DNA from: Nocardioides daedukensis
Lineage (GTDB): Bacteria > Actinomycetota > Actinomycetes > Propionibacteriales > Nocardioidaceae
Length of the DNA: 64,000 nucleotides
Assembly: GCF_013408415.1 (NCBI RefSeq)
Contig: NZ_JACCAA010000001.1
Span: 2,294,001-2,358,000 of the forward strand
Reading direction: 5' to 3'
Shown: positions 33,890 through 45,848 of the stretch, in pieces
Layout of the letters: the number at the start of each line of letters is the position of its first letter
Position numbering within the stretch: position 1 is the stretch's first letter
Notes under the pieces: generated by a model
Told to the model about the DNA's origin: nothing
The model's input: only the letters and a program-made list of their open reading frames with translations
The model's database searches: none
Position numbers and translations under genes: made by a program

Positions 33890-34112
33890 AGCGGTCTCCA
33901 CCTCCTCTGGACTCGGCGGCCACGGTCTCTCCGTGGCAGGAGGGCTCTGCGATTGTCAGCCGGATGCCACCGTCGGGGCGACAGAGCCGAAAGACAGTGC
34001 AGGCTATCAGCGCGCGCCACGGGCGACGAAATCATTGCCCGTCACCGGTGTGCACAGGCTGTACGTCGCCCGGCGGTTCGGACCCGCACATCTGGGTAGG
34101 GTTGCCTTCGTC

Positions 34113-35315
34113 ATGAGCATTCACGGAAACTCGCCGCTCGCCGGCCGCTATCAGCTGATCGACCAGATCGGCGCTGGCGGCATGGGCTCCGTCTGGCGCG
34201 CCTGGGACCTCAAGAACCAGGTGTTCGTCGCCGCCAAGGTGCTCGGCCAGCACGACTCCGGCATGCTCCTGCGCTTCGTGCGCGAGCAGTCGGTGCGCAT
34301 CCAGCACCCGCACGTGGTGGCGCCCGGCGGCTGGGCGGCCGAGGACAACCTGGTCGTGTTCACCATGGACCTGGTCCGCGGCGGTTCCATCCAGACGCTG
34401 CTCGGCGACCACGGTCGGTTGCCCGAGTCCTACACGGCGGTCGTGCTCGACCAGACCCTGCAGGCACTCGAGGCGATCCACGCCGCCGGTGTCGTGCACC
34501 GTGACATCAAGCCGGCCAACCTGCTCCTCGAGCCGACCGGCACCCGCCGTCCCCACGTGCGCGTCGGTGACTTCGGCGTCGCCGCCCTGATCGACGACGT
34601 CCGGCTGACCCGGTTCCCCGGAGCGATCGGCACCGACGGCTACATGGCCCCCGAGCAGGCGCTCGGGGCCCCACCGGAGCCGCAGCAGGACCTCTACGCC
34701 CTCGGGGTCGTCGGCATCCAGATGCTCACCGGGCTCAGCCCGCGCAACCAGGTCGCCGCTCCCACCGGTCGCTATGGCGAGTTCCTCGCCGCGATCACCC
34801 ACGAAGACCCCGCGCAGCGTCCCCGCACCGCCTCGATCGCGCTGCAGATGTTGCGCCAGGTCGGCGTACCGCCCGGCACCCCGTGGGCCTCGGACCCCGA
34901 GCCGCCCGAGGTCTTCGACCAGCTCGGCGAGGTGCCGCCGCCGCAGTTCCAGCCCGGTCCCAGCTCCGGTGGTCCCGCCTCCGGTGGCCCGGCTTCCGGT
35001 GGCGGCCCCGGCTCGTACGACTCCAACCCACGCTCGAACGGCGGCGGAGCGTTCAACCCGGTCTACGCCGGCCCGCAGTCCGGTGGCGCCCTCCAGGGGT
35101 CTGCACCGTCCCAGGGCTTCGCCCCCCAACAGTTCGCCCCGCAACAGTTCGCACCCACCCAGCAGGGCTTCGACCAGGGGTACGCCGCCACCCACGGCCC
35201 GCCGTCCGGCCACCAGGCGCCCGCCCAGTCGAGCTCGATGCTCTATGTGGCGCTGGCCTGCTTCGCGGCGTCCATCGGGATGGCGCTCGCCGCGGTCCTG
35301 CTGATCCTGCTCTGA
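34113..35315 (+). CDS. Serine/threonine protein kinase, membrane-anchored
   Basis: Product of 400 residues: kinase domain 10-260 with the Gly loop IGAGGMGSVW, ATP Lys in VAAKVL, catalytic HRDIKPANLL and VGDFGVA, then a Gly/Pro/Gln-rich linker with QQFAPQQFAPTQQGF repeats and one C-terminal membrane helix (YVALACFAASIGMALAAVLLILL). There is no extracellular sensor domain. All catalytic residues are present. A likely -10 TAGGGT lies 10 nt before the ATG. Confidence 0.92.
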   Translation: MSIHGNSPLAGRYQLIDQIGAGGMGSVWRAWDLKNQVFVAAKVLGQHDSGMLLRFVREQSVRIQHPHVVAPGGWAAEDNLVVFTMDLVRGGSIQTLLGDHGRLPESYTAVVLDQTLQALEAIHAAGVVHRDIKPANLLLEPTGTRRPHVRVGDFGVAALIDDVRLTRFPGAIGTDGYMAPEQALGAPPEPQQDLYALGVVGIQMLTGLSPRNQVAAPTGRYGEFLAAITHEDPAQRPRTASIALQMLRQVGVPPGTPWASDPEPPEVFDQLGEVPPPQFQPGPSSGGPASGGPASGGGPGSYDSNPRSNGGGAFNPVYAGPQSGGALQGSAPSQGFAPQQFAPQQFAPTQQGFDQGYAATHGPPSGHQAPAQSSSMLYVALACFAASIGMALAAVLLILL

Positions 35316-35324
35316 GCTCCCGGC

Positions 35325-35444
35325 TCAGCTGCGGCGCATCAGCACGAAACCGAGCACGGCCAGCACCGCCGCAGCCGCGATCAGGGTCCAGATCAGTCCC
35401 CAGGGGCGGGTGTCGAGGAGCAGCAGCTCGGACGTGAGGCTCAT
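35325..35444 (-). CDS. Small single-pass membrane protein, 39 residues
   Basis: MSLTSELLLLDTRPWGLIW starts a short protein with one hydrophobic helix (IWTLIAAAAVLAVLGFVLM) and a basic end (RRS). AAGGTG lies 5 nt before the ATG. It is too short for ordinary gene callers. It converges with the kinase gene, 9 bp apart. Function unknown. Confidence 0.6.
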   Translation of the reverse strand: MSLTSELLLLDTRPWGLIWTLIAAAAVLAVLGFVLMRRS

Positions 35445-35539
35445 GGGATCACCTTGTCACAGGTGAACCCGGACGAAACCTGGTCTCCACACCACTAGTG
35501 TGTGCGGAGGACCGAGACGATCAGAGGGGGTGTCCTGCG

Positions 35540-36937
35540 ATGAATGCCGAGCTCGCGGATCGGCGTCGCCAGCAGGCCGAGCTGTACGGCGACCCCGTCG
35601 ACGTACTCGCCCAGAAGGCCCAGCAGCTGATGGGCCTCGGGCTCGCGGACCTGGCCGACGTGATCGGCCTGTCCACACCGATGCTGGTCAAGCTGGTCCA
35701 CTGCGAGCGGATCCGGATCGGCAACGACGTCGCGATGAGCCGGATGGCGCGCCTGCAGGAGTTCGCCGACCAGCTGATCACCGGCGAGGCCGGGACCGAC
35801 GAGATCCAGCTGACCCTCGCCCAGATCAAGGCCTCCACCACCCCGGCCCGGCCGAGCAAGATGACCGCGAAGGCCAAGCCGATCTCGCGCGAGCAGCTCG
35901 GCGCCGACCCGGCCGCGCACGAGTCCACCGCGCGCCGCAAACCACTGCTGGCGCCGGCCACCGGTGAACGCCCGCACATCACCCCCAACTCGCTGACCTA
36001 TGCCCGCACCGTGGTGAACCGGCACGTGCCACCGACCCCGGCGTACCGCTGGCCGTTGATGGAGCGGTTCACCGAGACCGAGACCTGGGTCAAGCACGAG
36101 AACCACGGACCCACCGGGGCGTTCAAGGTTCGCGGCGGGATCAACTTCATGGAGCGGCTGCGGGTCTCCGGCATTCCCGCGCCGGCCGGGCTGATCGCCG
36201 CGACCCGCGGCAACCACGGCCAGAGCCTCGCCTTCGCGGGTGCCCGCGCCGGGCTGCCGGTCACGATCGTCGTGCCCGAGGACAACAACCCCGACCAGGT
36301 CGACAGCATGGAGGGCCTCGGCGCCGACGTGATCGTCGCCGGCAAGGACTTCCAGGAGGCGCGGGAGTACGCCGCCCAGCTGGCGCTCGAGCGTGGCCTG
36401 CTGAACATTCCCGCCTTCCACTCCTGGCTGGTCGAGGGCGTGGCCACCTACGTCGCCGAGTTCCATGAGTCCGTGCCGGGGCTGGACACCATCTATGTCC
36501 CGGTCGGGATGGGCTCGGGGATCGCGGCGAACATCCTGGTCCGGGACCTGTTCGGGTTGCGAACCGAGATCGTCGGCGTCGTGGCGGCCGGGGCCCCGGC
36601 CTATGCCCTCTCCTTCGAGCAGGGCCGGCCGGTCAGCACCGACGAGGCGAACACCTTCGTCGACGGCGTCGCCTGCCGCACCCCGGACCCGATCGCGGTC
36701 GACATCATCAACCGCGGCGCGTCGCGGATCGTCCGGGTCGAGGAGGACGAGGCGGCCGAAGCGATGGCGCTGGTGCACCGGACCACGCACAACCTGGCCG
36801 AGCCCGCCGGAGCCCTCGCGCTGGCCGGGATGCTCGCCGACCGTGCCCAGGTGAGCGGCAAGCGGGCCGGCCTGGTGCTGACCGGCGGCAACGCCGACAT
36901 CGAGACGATGACCCGGGTCACCGCCGAGCTGAGCTGA
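35540..36937 (+). CDS. Threonine dehydratase-like PLP enzyme with N-terminal HTH-like domain
   Basis: Product of 465 residues. Residues 1-100 look like a helix-turn-helix regulator (LGLADLADVIGLSTPMLVKLVHCERIRIG). A linker of about 45 residues leads to a PLP-fold type II enzyme with the Schiff-base Lys in GPTGAFKVRGG, the Asn-rich loop TRGNHGQS and GMGSGIAAN. Enzymes of this group deaminate threonine or serine. GAGGGGGTG precedes the ATG at 35540. The join is one continuous frame; I would expect these as separate proteins in relatives. Confidence 0.8.
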   Translation: MNAELADRRRQQAELYGDPVDVLAQKAQQLMGLGLADLADVIGLSTPMLVKLVHCERIRIGNDVAMSRMARLQEFADQLITGEAGTDEIQLTLAQIKASTTPARPSKMTAKAKPISREQLGADPAAHESTARRKPLLAPATGERPHITPNSLTYARTVVNRHVPPTPAYRWPLMERFTETETWVKHENHGPTGAFKVRGGINFMERLRVSGIPAPAGLIAATRGNHGQSLAFAGARAGLPVTIVVPEDNNPDQVDSMEGLGADVIVAGKDFQEAREYAAQLALERGLLNIPAFHSWLVEGVATYVAEFHESVPGLDTIYVPVGMGSGIAANILVRDLFGLRTEIVGVVAAGAPAYALSFEQGRPVSTDEANTFVDGVACRTPDPIAVDIINRGASRIVRVEEDEAAEAMALVHRTTHNLAEPAGALALAGMLADRAQVSGKRAGLVLTGGNADIETMTRVTAELS

Positions 36938-36948
36938 GCCGCGGCTCC

Positions 36949-36954
36949 TACGAT
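36949..36954 (+). promoter_or_regulatory. Leaderless promoter -10 box of nfo
   Basis: TACGAT lies 7 nt before ATG 36962, which chooses this start over the in-frame ATG at 36953. Confidence 0.6.
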
Positions 36955-36961
36955 GGGGCAC

Positions 36962-37756
36962 ATGACGCTCTCCATCGGTGCCCACGTCGACCAGACCGAC
37001 CCGATCGCCGAGGCACGTGCCCGCGACACGACGCTGGTGCAGTTCTTCCTCGGTGACCCGCAGTCCTACAAGGGACCGGTGATCAACTACGCCGGCGGCG
37101 CCGAGGGGCTGAAGGCGGATGCCGAGGAGGCCGGGGTGGACCTCTATGTCCACGCGCCCTACCTGATCAACGTGGCCACCACGAACAACCGGCAGCGGAT
37201 CCCGAGTCGCAAGCTGCTCCAGCAGCACATGGACGCGGCTGCCTCGATCGGCGCCAAGGGCCTGATCGTGCACGGCGGCCACATCAAGGACGACGAGGAC
37301 CCCAGCATCGGGTTCGACAACTGGCGCAAGGCGGTCGCGGCCACCGACATCAAGATCCCGCTGCTGATCGAGAACACCGCCGGCGGCACGAACGCGATGA
37401 CCCGCCACCGGGAGCGGATCAAGGGGGTCTGGGACGCGATCGCGAGCGAGGAGCAGGCCGACCTGGTCGGCTTCTGCCTCGACACCTGCCACGCCCACGC
37501 CGGTGGCAACGCCCTCGAGACGATCGTCGAGGACGTCCTGGCGATCACCGGCCGGATCGACCTGGTCCACGCCAACGACAGCCGCGACGACTTCGACACA
37601 GGTGCCGACCGGCACACCAACTTCGGTGCCGGGAAGATCGAGCCGGACCTGCTCGCCGCGGTGATCCGGGACGCGAAGGCGCCGGTGATCTGTGAGACGC
37701 CCGGCGGTGCCGAGCAGCACTCGGCCGACTTCGCGTGGCTGCGCGAGCGTCTCTGA
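36962..37756 (+). CDS. nfo: Endonuclease IV (AP endonuclease)
   Basis: Product of 264 residues of the AP endonuclease 2 family: SIGAHVDQTD at the start, VHAPYLINVAT, IVHGGHIK, LIENTAGG, FCLDTCHAHAGG and HANDSRDDFDTGADRHTNFGAG carry the zinc ligands (His, Glu, Asp). It cuts DNA at abasic sites in base excision repair. Length fits the family. Confidence 0.93.
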   Translation: MTLSIGAHVDQTDPIAEARARDTTLVQFFLGDPQSYKGPVINYAGGAEGLKADAEEAGVDLYVHAPYLINVATTNNRQRIPSRKLLQQHMDAAASIGAKGLIVHGGHIKDDEDPSIGFDNWRKAVAATDIKIPLLIENTAGGTNAMTRHRERIKGVWDAIASEEQADLVGFCLDTCHAHAGGNALETIVEDVLAITGRIDLVHANDSRDDFDTGADRHTNFGAGKIEPDLLAAVIRDAKAPVICETPGGAEQHSADFAWLRERL

Positions 37757-37766
37757 GCGACTTCGA

Positions 37767-37772
37767 TAGCCT
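37767..37772 (+). promoter_or_regulatory. Leaderless promoter -10 box of the femX-like gene
   Basis: TAGCCT lies 6 nt before GTG 37779. Confidence 0.55.
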
Positions 37773-37778
37773 CGGGCC

Positions 37779-38957
37779 GTGTCCTCCCCATCACAGCCCG
37801 TCCTGTCCGTGGCCAGCATCACCACGGACGACCACCTCGACTTCATCCGCTCGCGCCGTTCGGCGAGCTTCCTGCAGACCCCCGCCTGGGGCAAGGTGAA
37901 GTCGGAGTGGCGTCGCGAGTCGATCGGCTGGTTCCGCGACGGTGAGCTCGTCGGGGCAGCACTCGTGCTCTATCGCCAGCTGCCCAAGGTGAAGCGCTAC
38001 CTGGCCTACCTGCCCGAGGGCCCGGTGATCGACTGGGAGGCCGACAACCTGGCCAAGTGGTTGGCGCCGATGGTGACCCACCTCCGCCGGGCCGGGGCGT
38101 TCGGTGTCCGGATGGGCCCGCCGGTGATCACCGGCCGCTGGTCCGCTGCCGACATCAAGGCCGGCATCGCCGACGACGCCGTACGCCGTCTCACCGAGGT
38201 CGCCCCGCTCGAGCGCAGCGCCGTCGGTGCCCGCGTGGTCAGCCAGCTCAACGAGACCGGGTGGCGTCTCCAGGCCGTCGAGGGCGGATTCGCCGCAGGG
38301 CAGCCGCAGTACAACTTCGTGGTCCCGCTGCGCGACGCCGACGGCAATCCGCGCACCGAGGAAGACATCCTCAAGTCGATGAACCAGCAGTGGCGGCGCA
38401 ACATCAAGAAGTCCGCCAAGGAGGGCGTCGTGGTCACCCGCGGCACCGTCTCTGCCGGTGACGACGCCGACCTGCGGGCCTTCCATGCGCTCTACACGCA
38501 CACCGCCGAGCGCGATCACTTCACGCCGCGGCCGTTGTCCTACTTCCGGACGATGTTCGAGGTCCTCAGCGGGGGCGGGGCTGATCCCGCGGTCGAGATC
38601 CGCCTCTACCTGGCCCACCACGAGGGCGACCTGGTCGCGAGCACGATCTGGATCCGGGTCGGCGCACACACCTGGTACTCCTACGGTGCCTCGTCGAGCG
38701 AGAAGCGTGAGGTCCGCGGCTCGAACGCGGCCCAGTGGGCAATGATCCAGGACTCGCTGGCCGAGGGCGCGGACGTCTACGACCTGCGCGGCATCACCGA
38801 CACCCTCGACTCCGACGACCCCCATGTCGGGCTGATCCAGTTCAAGGTCGGCACCGGCGGGGAGGCCGTGGAGTACGTCGGCGAGTGGGACCTGCCGATC
38901 AACCGGGTGATCTACAAGGCCTTCGACCTCTACATGGGACGACGGGGAGGCAACTGA
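37779..38957 (+). CDS. FemABX-family peptidoglycan bridge aminoacyltransferase
   Basis: The 392-residue product matches FemX/FemA proteins: two GNAT-like folds (SASFLQTPAWGKVKSEWRRESIGWF near the start; MNQQWRRNIKKSAKEGVVVTRG in the middle; WYSYGASSSEKREVRGSNAAQWAMI near the end). These tRNA-dependent enzymes add the bridge amino acid to lipid II. It is followed by an alanine racemase-like gene with a stop/start overlap, so the two probably form one cell-wall unit. Confidence 0.88.
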   Translation: MSSPSQPVLSVASITTDDHLDFIRSRRSASFLQTPAWGKVKSEWRRESIGWFRDGELVGAALVLYRQLPKVKRYLAYLPEGPVIDWEADNLAKWLAPMVTHLRRAGAFGVRMGPPVITGRWSAADIKAGIADDAVRRLTEVAPLERSAVGARVVSQLNETGWRLQAVEGGFAAGQPQYNFVVPLRDADGNPRTEEDILKSMNQQWRRNIKKSAKEGVVVTRGTVSAGDDADLRAFHALYTHTAERDHFTPRPLSYFRTMFEVLSGGGADPAVEIRLYLAHHEGDLVASTIWIRVGAHTWYSYGASSSEKREVRGSNAAQWAMIQDSLAEGADVYDLRGITDTLDSDDPHVGLIQFKVGTGGEAVEYVGEWDLPINRVIYKAFDLYMGRRGGN

Positions 38958-40000
38958 TGAGCCTGACCCTCTACGTCGACGCCGCACGGTTCCGCGCCAA
39001 CCAGCACCGGGTGCTCGCCCTCGCCCCCGAGGTGGTGCCGGTCGCCAAGGGCAACGGCTATGGCCTGGGCAACGCCCGACTGGCCACGGAGGCCGCCTCG
39101 CTCGGCGTGGACACCCTGGCCGTCGGCACGTACGCCGAGCTCGGCGAGGTCTCCGAGCACTTCCCGGGCTCGCTGCTCGTGCTCACCCCGTGGCGCTCGT
39201 TCGAGGCGCCGCAGGCACCCAACCCGCGGGTGATCCACACCGTCGGACGCCTCGAGGACCTGCAGGGGCTGCTCGGCCGCGACCCCGAGGCGCGATTCGT
39301 CCTCGAGCGGATGACCTCGATGCTGCGCCACGGATTCAGTGCCCGCGGGCTCCGTGAGGCCGGCGAGTGGCTGGACGCCAACCCGGCCGGCACCTTCGAG
39401 GGGGTCGCCTTCCACCTGCCGATGACCGGCGCCTCGCACCTGTCCGAGGTGCAGCGACTGATGACCGACGCCGTCGCCGCCGGGCTGCCGGCCACCACGA
39501 TCTGGGTCAGCCACCTGACCGACGCCGAGCTGGCCAGCCTGGGCCGCTCCTGGCCCGACTACACGATCCGACCGCGGATCGGCACCTCGCTGTGGCTGGG
39601 TGACCGGGACGCGTTCACGGTCAAGGCCTCGGTCCTGGACTCGCACGAGGTCGACCGGGGTGACATCTTCGGCTACCGCGGACGCTCCGCGCCCAAGTCG
39701 GGAACCATCCTGATCGTCAGCGGCGGCACCGCCCACGGGATCGGGCTCGAGGCGCCCACCGGCGCCAACACGATGAAGGCTCGGGCGAGCGCGATCGCCC
39801 GCGGCGGCATGGACGCGGCCGGGTTCGTGCGGTCGCCGTACAGCATCGGCGGCAAGCAGCGCCTCTTCGCCGAGCCTCCGCACATGCAGGCCAGCATGCT
39901 GTTCGTGCCGGCCGGGTCGCCCGTGCCCGCCGTCGGCGAGGAGATCGACGTACGCGTGCGCTACACCGCGACGTCGTTCGACCGCGTCGAGATCGGCTGA
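38957..40000 (+). CDS. Alanine racemase-like PLP enzyme
   Basis: Product of 347 residues with the alanine racemase N-terminal barrel and the PLP Lys in VPVAKGNGYGLG. C-terminal features (IRPRIGTSLWLGDRDAF, SGGTAHGIGLEAP) fit a racemase-like fold. The catalytic Tyr of classical Alr cannot be placed with confidence. ATG shares a base with the femX-like stop (TGATG); the longer frame upstream is a shadow. Its 3' end overlaps the converging GT87 gene by 40 bp. Confidence 0.82.
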   Translation: MSLTLYVDAARFRANQHRVLALAPEVVPVAKGNGYGLGNARLATEAASLGVDTLAVGTYAELGEVSEHFPGSLLVLTPWRSFEAPQAPNPRVIHTVGRLEDLQGLLGRDPEARFVLERMTSMLRHGFSARGLREAGEWLDANPAGTFEGVAFHLPMTGASHLSEVQRLMTDAVAAGLPATTIWVSHLTDAELASLGRSWPDYTIRPRIGTSLWLGDRDAFTVKASVLDSHEVDRGDIFGYRGRSAPKSGTILIVSGGTAHGIGLEAPTGANTMKARASAIARGGMDAAGFVRSPYSIGGKQRLFAEPPHMQASMLFVPAGSPVPAVGEEIDVRVRYTATSFDRVEIG

Positions 40001-41395
40001 GACCCGCGCCGACCCACCGGATCCTCCCGCTCGACCAGGTCGTGCTGCGGGAGCAGGATGTCGCGGACCACGATCACCACGAGATAGAGCTCGGTGAGCA
40101 TCCGGAGCACGATCGCGACCCAGTACATCGGTGACTCGCCGTCGCCGCCCGCCTCGAGGAATCCGCCGAGGTACCACCAGACCGCGGCGAAGTAGAACAG
40201 CTCACCGGCCTGCCAGATCAGCTGGTCGCGCCAGCGCGGCACGGCCAGCACCGCGAGCGGCAGCAGCCACAGGACGTATTGCGGTGAGTAGACCTTGTTG
40301 ACCAGCAGGAACCCGGCCACGATCAGGAAGCCGAGCTGAGCCAGCCGCGGGGTCTTCGGGGCGGCCAGGCCGAGCAGCAGCACCCCGATGCACCAGGCGA
40401 TGAAGAAGATCCAGGAGACCTTGTTGATCGTCTCGTGGCCGAAGTCGTGCCCGTTCTGGGCCAGCACCAGCCACACGCTGCCCAGGTCGGCGCCGCGCTC
40501 GGAGTTGAACGTCCAGAAGACCTGCCAGTCCTCACGCCCGGTCAGGAACGCCGGCGCGTTGGCCGCCAGCCAGGCCAGCACCGCGGCGGCGGTGGCGCTC
40601 ACCATCGGCACCCACTCGCGGCGCCGGATGCACATCACCAGCACCCCGCCGAGCAGGAAGAGCGGATAGAGCTTGGTGGCGGTGCCGAGGCCGATCATCA
40701 CCCCGGTCAGCACGGGTTTGTCCCGCGACCAGGCCCACAGCGCGCCGGCGACGAGGGTGACTGCGAGCAGGTCCCAGTTGATCAGGGCGTTGAAGACCAG
40801 GACCGGGGCCGCGGCGAAGAGCATCGCGTCCCACGGACGCCTGCGGTGTACGCCGAGCAGGAACCAGGCCGCCAGGAGCGTCGCGATCCCGAGCATCACC
40901 GCGCTGACGGCGACGTAGTTGTTGGTCTCCTTCAGCACCTGCGGCTCGTTGCTGACCACGTCGATCGGGGTGTTCGAGCGTTCGTCGACCGACCCCGTCC
41001 CAGACACCCAGTGCGTCACCACGGACGCACCCCAGGCGAAGTAGGAGATGCCGACCGGATATTCCATCGCCTCGAAGCGCTGCCGGATCTCCTGGTCGTC
41101 GGTGTAGGGCCAGATCCGCTCGACGAAGCCGCGCCCCACATAGAGGTAGGGCATGTCCGAGTAGCACATCTTCGAATATCTGGCCTCGCCGTTGCGCCAG
41201 GTGTCCTGGTAGCACGGGGCCTTCTGGACCATCCCCAGCACGAAGACCACTGCGGTCACTGCGAGGACCACGCGGGCGGGCGTCCACCAACGGTGCGGCA
41301 CGGCGTACCTGCCGAAGCGCCCACCGACGGACTCGCTGAGCGCGCCGACGACCGGGTCCTCCCGAGTGGGATGGACCCGGTCGTCGGACCCTGGC

Positions 41396-41403
<8 letters not shown>
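39961..41403 (-). CDS. GT87-type membrane mannosyltransferase-like protein
   Basis: The 480-residue product has about ten hydrophobic helices and a large periplasmic loop after the first helix (CYQDTWRNGEARYSKMCYSDMPYLY). The layout and the ALINWDLLAVTLVAGALWAWSR region fit GT-C polyprenyl-phosphate-mannose transferases of actinobacteria. Substrate unknown. It starts 8 bp inside the end of the PBP gene upstream, so both are one operon. Confidence 0.82.
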
Positions 41404-43675
<2,272 letters not shown>

Positions 43676-43830
43676 CTTCGGTCTCCGTCTGGTCCGGTCC
43701 TACATGGGGAAGGGCTTGTGCGATGGGCCGGTGGGCAACGATACGCGGCACATCGCGAAGCGAGGGGATCATCGCCCGATTCCTGAGCCGGACACACGCC
43801 GTTCACCACAAGTTTCCGATGCCAGTGATA

Positions 43831-43848
43831 TATCGCTACGATAGGTCG
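43831..43848 (+). promoter_or_regulatory. padR promoter with overlapping operator
   Basis: The palindrome TATCGCTACGATA (43831-43843) overlaps the -10 box TACGAT (43837-43842), 6 nt before GTG 43849. PadR proteins often bind ATATCG-type repeats at their own promoter, so autoregulation is likely. Confidence 0.65.
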
Positions 43849-44463
43849 GTGGCAAAACGCGGAGAGACGATCGAGCTGGCAGTCCTGGGACTGCTGCACG
43901 AATCTCCCATGCACGGATATGAGCTGCGGAAGCGATTGAACCTGATGCTCGGGTGGGGTCGACTGCTCTCCTACGGCTCCCTCTATCCGGCGCTGAAGAA
44001 GATGCTGCGCGCCAACCTGATCGTCGAGGACCGGACCGCCACTCCGGGTGCCATCGCGACCAAGAGGCCGCGGATCGTCTATCGCCTGACCGAGCGCGGC
44101 GAGCAGCAGTTCGTCACACACATGTCGGAGGTCGGCCCCACCGCGTGGGACGACGACAACTTCGACGTCCGGTTCGCCTTCTTCGGGCGCACCGACATGG
44201 AGATCCGGCTCCGGGTCCTCGAGGGGAGGCGCATGCGCCTCCAGGAACGGCTCGACAAGGTCCAGTCCCAACTGGCCCTGACCCAGAAGGAGATGGACCA
44301 GTACGCCTCCGAGCTCCAGCGGCACGGCGTCGAGTCCGTCGAGCGTGAGGTCCGGTGGCTCTCGGACCTCATCAATGCCGAGCGGAGCCAGCAGGCCAAT
44401 CCGGCGCCGCCGGAGTCGGCCACACCACGCACAGACAGAAGGCCCCAGGGCCACAACCGATGA
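43849..44463 (+). CDS. PadR family transcriptional regulator
   Basis: The 204-residue product has the PadR winged helix ([30 protein letters not shown], then [14 protein letters not shown]) and a C-terminal helical dimerisation region ([23 protein letters not shown]). The leaderless GTG is preferred to an in-frame ATG at 43819 inside the operator. It lies 17 bp upstream of inositol-phosphate synthase, a pairing common in actinobacteria. Confidence 0.88.
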   Translation: MAKRGETIELAVLGLLHESPMHGYELRKRLNLMLGWGRLLSYGSLYPALKKMLRANLIVEDRTATPGAIATKRPRIVYRLTERGEQQFVTHMSEVGPTAWDDDNFDVRFAFFGRTDMEIRLRVLEGRRMRLQERLDKVQSQLALTQKEMDQYASELQRHGVESVEREVRWLSDLINAERSQQANPAPPESATPRTDRRPQGHNR

Positions 44464-44480
44464 GCAGGAAGAGGAATCCG

Positions 44481-45563
44481 ATGGGTTCGGTACGCGTAGC
44501 AATCGTGGGAGTCGGCAACTGCGCCACCTCCCTCATTCAGGGCGTCGAGTACTACAAGGACGCTGACCCCGAGGGCACCGTCCCCGGGCTGATGCACGTG
44601 AAGTTCGGCGAATACCACGTCTCGGACGTCGAGTTCGTCGCGGCGTTCGACGTCGACGCGAAGAAGGTCGGCTTCGACCTCTCCGAGGCCACCCAGGCCT
44701 CTGAGAACAACACCATCAAGATCGCCGACGTGCCCCCCACCGGCATCACCGTGCTGCGCGGCCCGACCATGGACGGCCTCGGCAAGTACTACCTCCAGAC
44801 CATCGACGAGTCCGACGCTGAGCCCGTCGACGTGGTCCAGGTCCTCAAGGACAACAAGGTCGACGTTCTGGTCTCCTACCTGCCCGTCGGCTCGGAGCAG
44901 GCCGACAAGTTCTACGCCCAGTGCGCCATCGACGCGAAGGTCGCGTTCGTCAACGCCCTGCCCGTCTTCATCGCCTCCGACCCCGTGTGGGCCAAGAAGT
45001 TCGAGGACGCCGGCGTCCCGATCGTCGGTGACGACATCAAGTCGCAGGTCGGCGCCACCATCACCCACCGGGTGATGGCTCGCCTGTTCGAGGACCGCGG
45101 CGTGGTGCTGGACCGCACCTACCAGCTCAACGTCGGCGGCAACATGGACTTCAAGAACATGCTCGAGCGCGAGCGTCTGGAGTCCAAGAAGGTCTCCAAG
45201 ACCCAGGCCGTCACCTCGAACCTGTCCGGCCCGCTGGCCAACATCAAGGACGGCCGCAACGTCCACATCGGTCCCTCGGACTACGTGGCCTGGCTCGACG
45301 ACCGCAAGTGGGCCTACGTCCGCCTCGAAGGCCGCGCCTTCGGTGACGTCCCGCTCAACCTGGAGTACAAGCTCGAGGTCTGGGACTCCCCGAACTCGGC
45401 CGGCATCATCATCGACGCGGTCCGCGCGGCGAAGATCGCCAAGGACCGCGGCCACGGCGGCCCGGTCATCCCGGCCTCGGCCTACCTGATGAAGTCCCCG
45501 CCGGTCCAGATCGAGGACACCGAGGGTCGCGAGCTCCTGGAGAAGTTCATCGCCGGAGAGTGA
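44481..45563 (+). CDS. ino1: Inositol-3-phosphate synthase
   Basis: Product of 360 residues, the actinobacterial short form: NAD-binding [16 protein letters not shown], then [27 protein letters not shown] and [22 protein letters not shown]. It makes inositol-3-phosphate from glucose-6-phosphate for mycothiol and phosphatidylinositol. GGAA lies 6-9 nt before the ATG. A strong terminator follows. Confidence 0.95.
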   Translation: MGSVRVAIVGVGNCATSLIQGVEYYKDADPEGTVPGLMHVKFGEYHVSDVEFVAAFDVDAKKVGFDLSEATQASENNTIKIADVPPTGITVLRGPTMDGLGKYYLQTIDESDAEPVDVVQVLKDNKVDVLVSYLPVGSEQADKFYAQCAIDAKVAFVNALPVFIASDPVWAKKFEDAGVPIVGDDIKSQVGATITHRVMARLFEDRGVVLDRTYQLNVGGNMDFKNMLERERLESKKVSKTQAVTSNLSGPLANIKDGRNVHIGPSDYVAWLDDRKWAYVRLEGRAFGDVPLNLEYKLEVWDSPNSAGIIIDAVRAAKIAKDRGHGGPVIPASAYLMKSPPVQIEDTEGRELLEKFIAGE

Positions 45564-45570
45564 CGAACCT

Positions 45571-45636
45571 GCAGTTGTTGCGCGTCGAACTGGCAGTTGT
45601 TGAGGTTCGAACCGGCACTTCTTGCTGAATGACACC
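45571..45636 (-). repeat. Three 22-bp iterons, inverted set
   Basis: Units start at 45571, 45593 and 45615 (cores GCAGTTGTTG, GCAGTTGTTG, GCACTTCTTG), an exact 22-bp period. They are the reverse complement of the set at 45739. Confidence 0.8.
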
Positions 45637-45668
45637 GCCGCCCACCCGATCAGGGTGGGCGGCGGTGT
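45632..45668 (+). terminator. ino1 terminator
   Basis: Perfect 16-bp arms (ACACCGCCGCCCACCC and its complement) around GATCA, followed by TGTTGTTT. The hairpin sits between the two iteron sets. Confidence 0.85.
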
Positions 45669-45671
45669 TGT

Positions 45672-45687
45672 TGTTTCACGTGGACCG
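45672..45687. promoter_or_regulatory. Degenerate parS-like site
   Basis: TGTTTCACGTGGACCG matches the parS consensus TGTTTCACGTGAAACA at 13 of 16 positions; the right half is damaged. Binding by ParB is uncertain. Confidence 0.4.
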
Positions 45688-45738
45688 TACGACGAACGCG
45701 GCGCCGCGGGAGTCGGCGTACCCCCGGCTGTTGCACCG

Positions 45739-45848
45739 CAACAACTGCAGGTTCAACGCACCACAACTGCCAGTTCGAGGCGCAACAACTGCAGGTTCAA
45801 CGCACAACAAGTGCCAGTTCGACGCGCAACAACTGCAGGTTCGACGCT
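45739..45848 (+). repeat. Five 22-bp iterons
   Basis: Units start at 45739, 45761, 45783, 45805 and 45827, an exact 22-bp period. Two subtypes alternate: CAACAACTGCAGGTTC and (C)ACAACTGCCAGTTC. The last unit touches the stop codon of the aminotransferase gene. There are no spacers, so this is not a CRISPR array. Confidence 0.85.

Noticed and set aside
45739..45848. Regular repeats that could be taken for a CRISPR array
   Set aside because: The 22-bp units are contiguous and have no unique spacers, and no cas genes are near.
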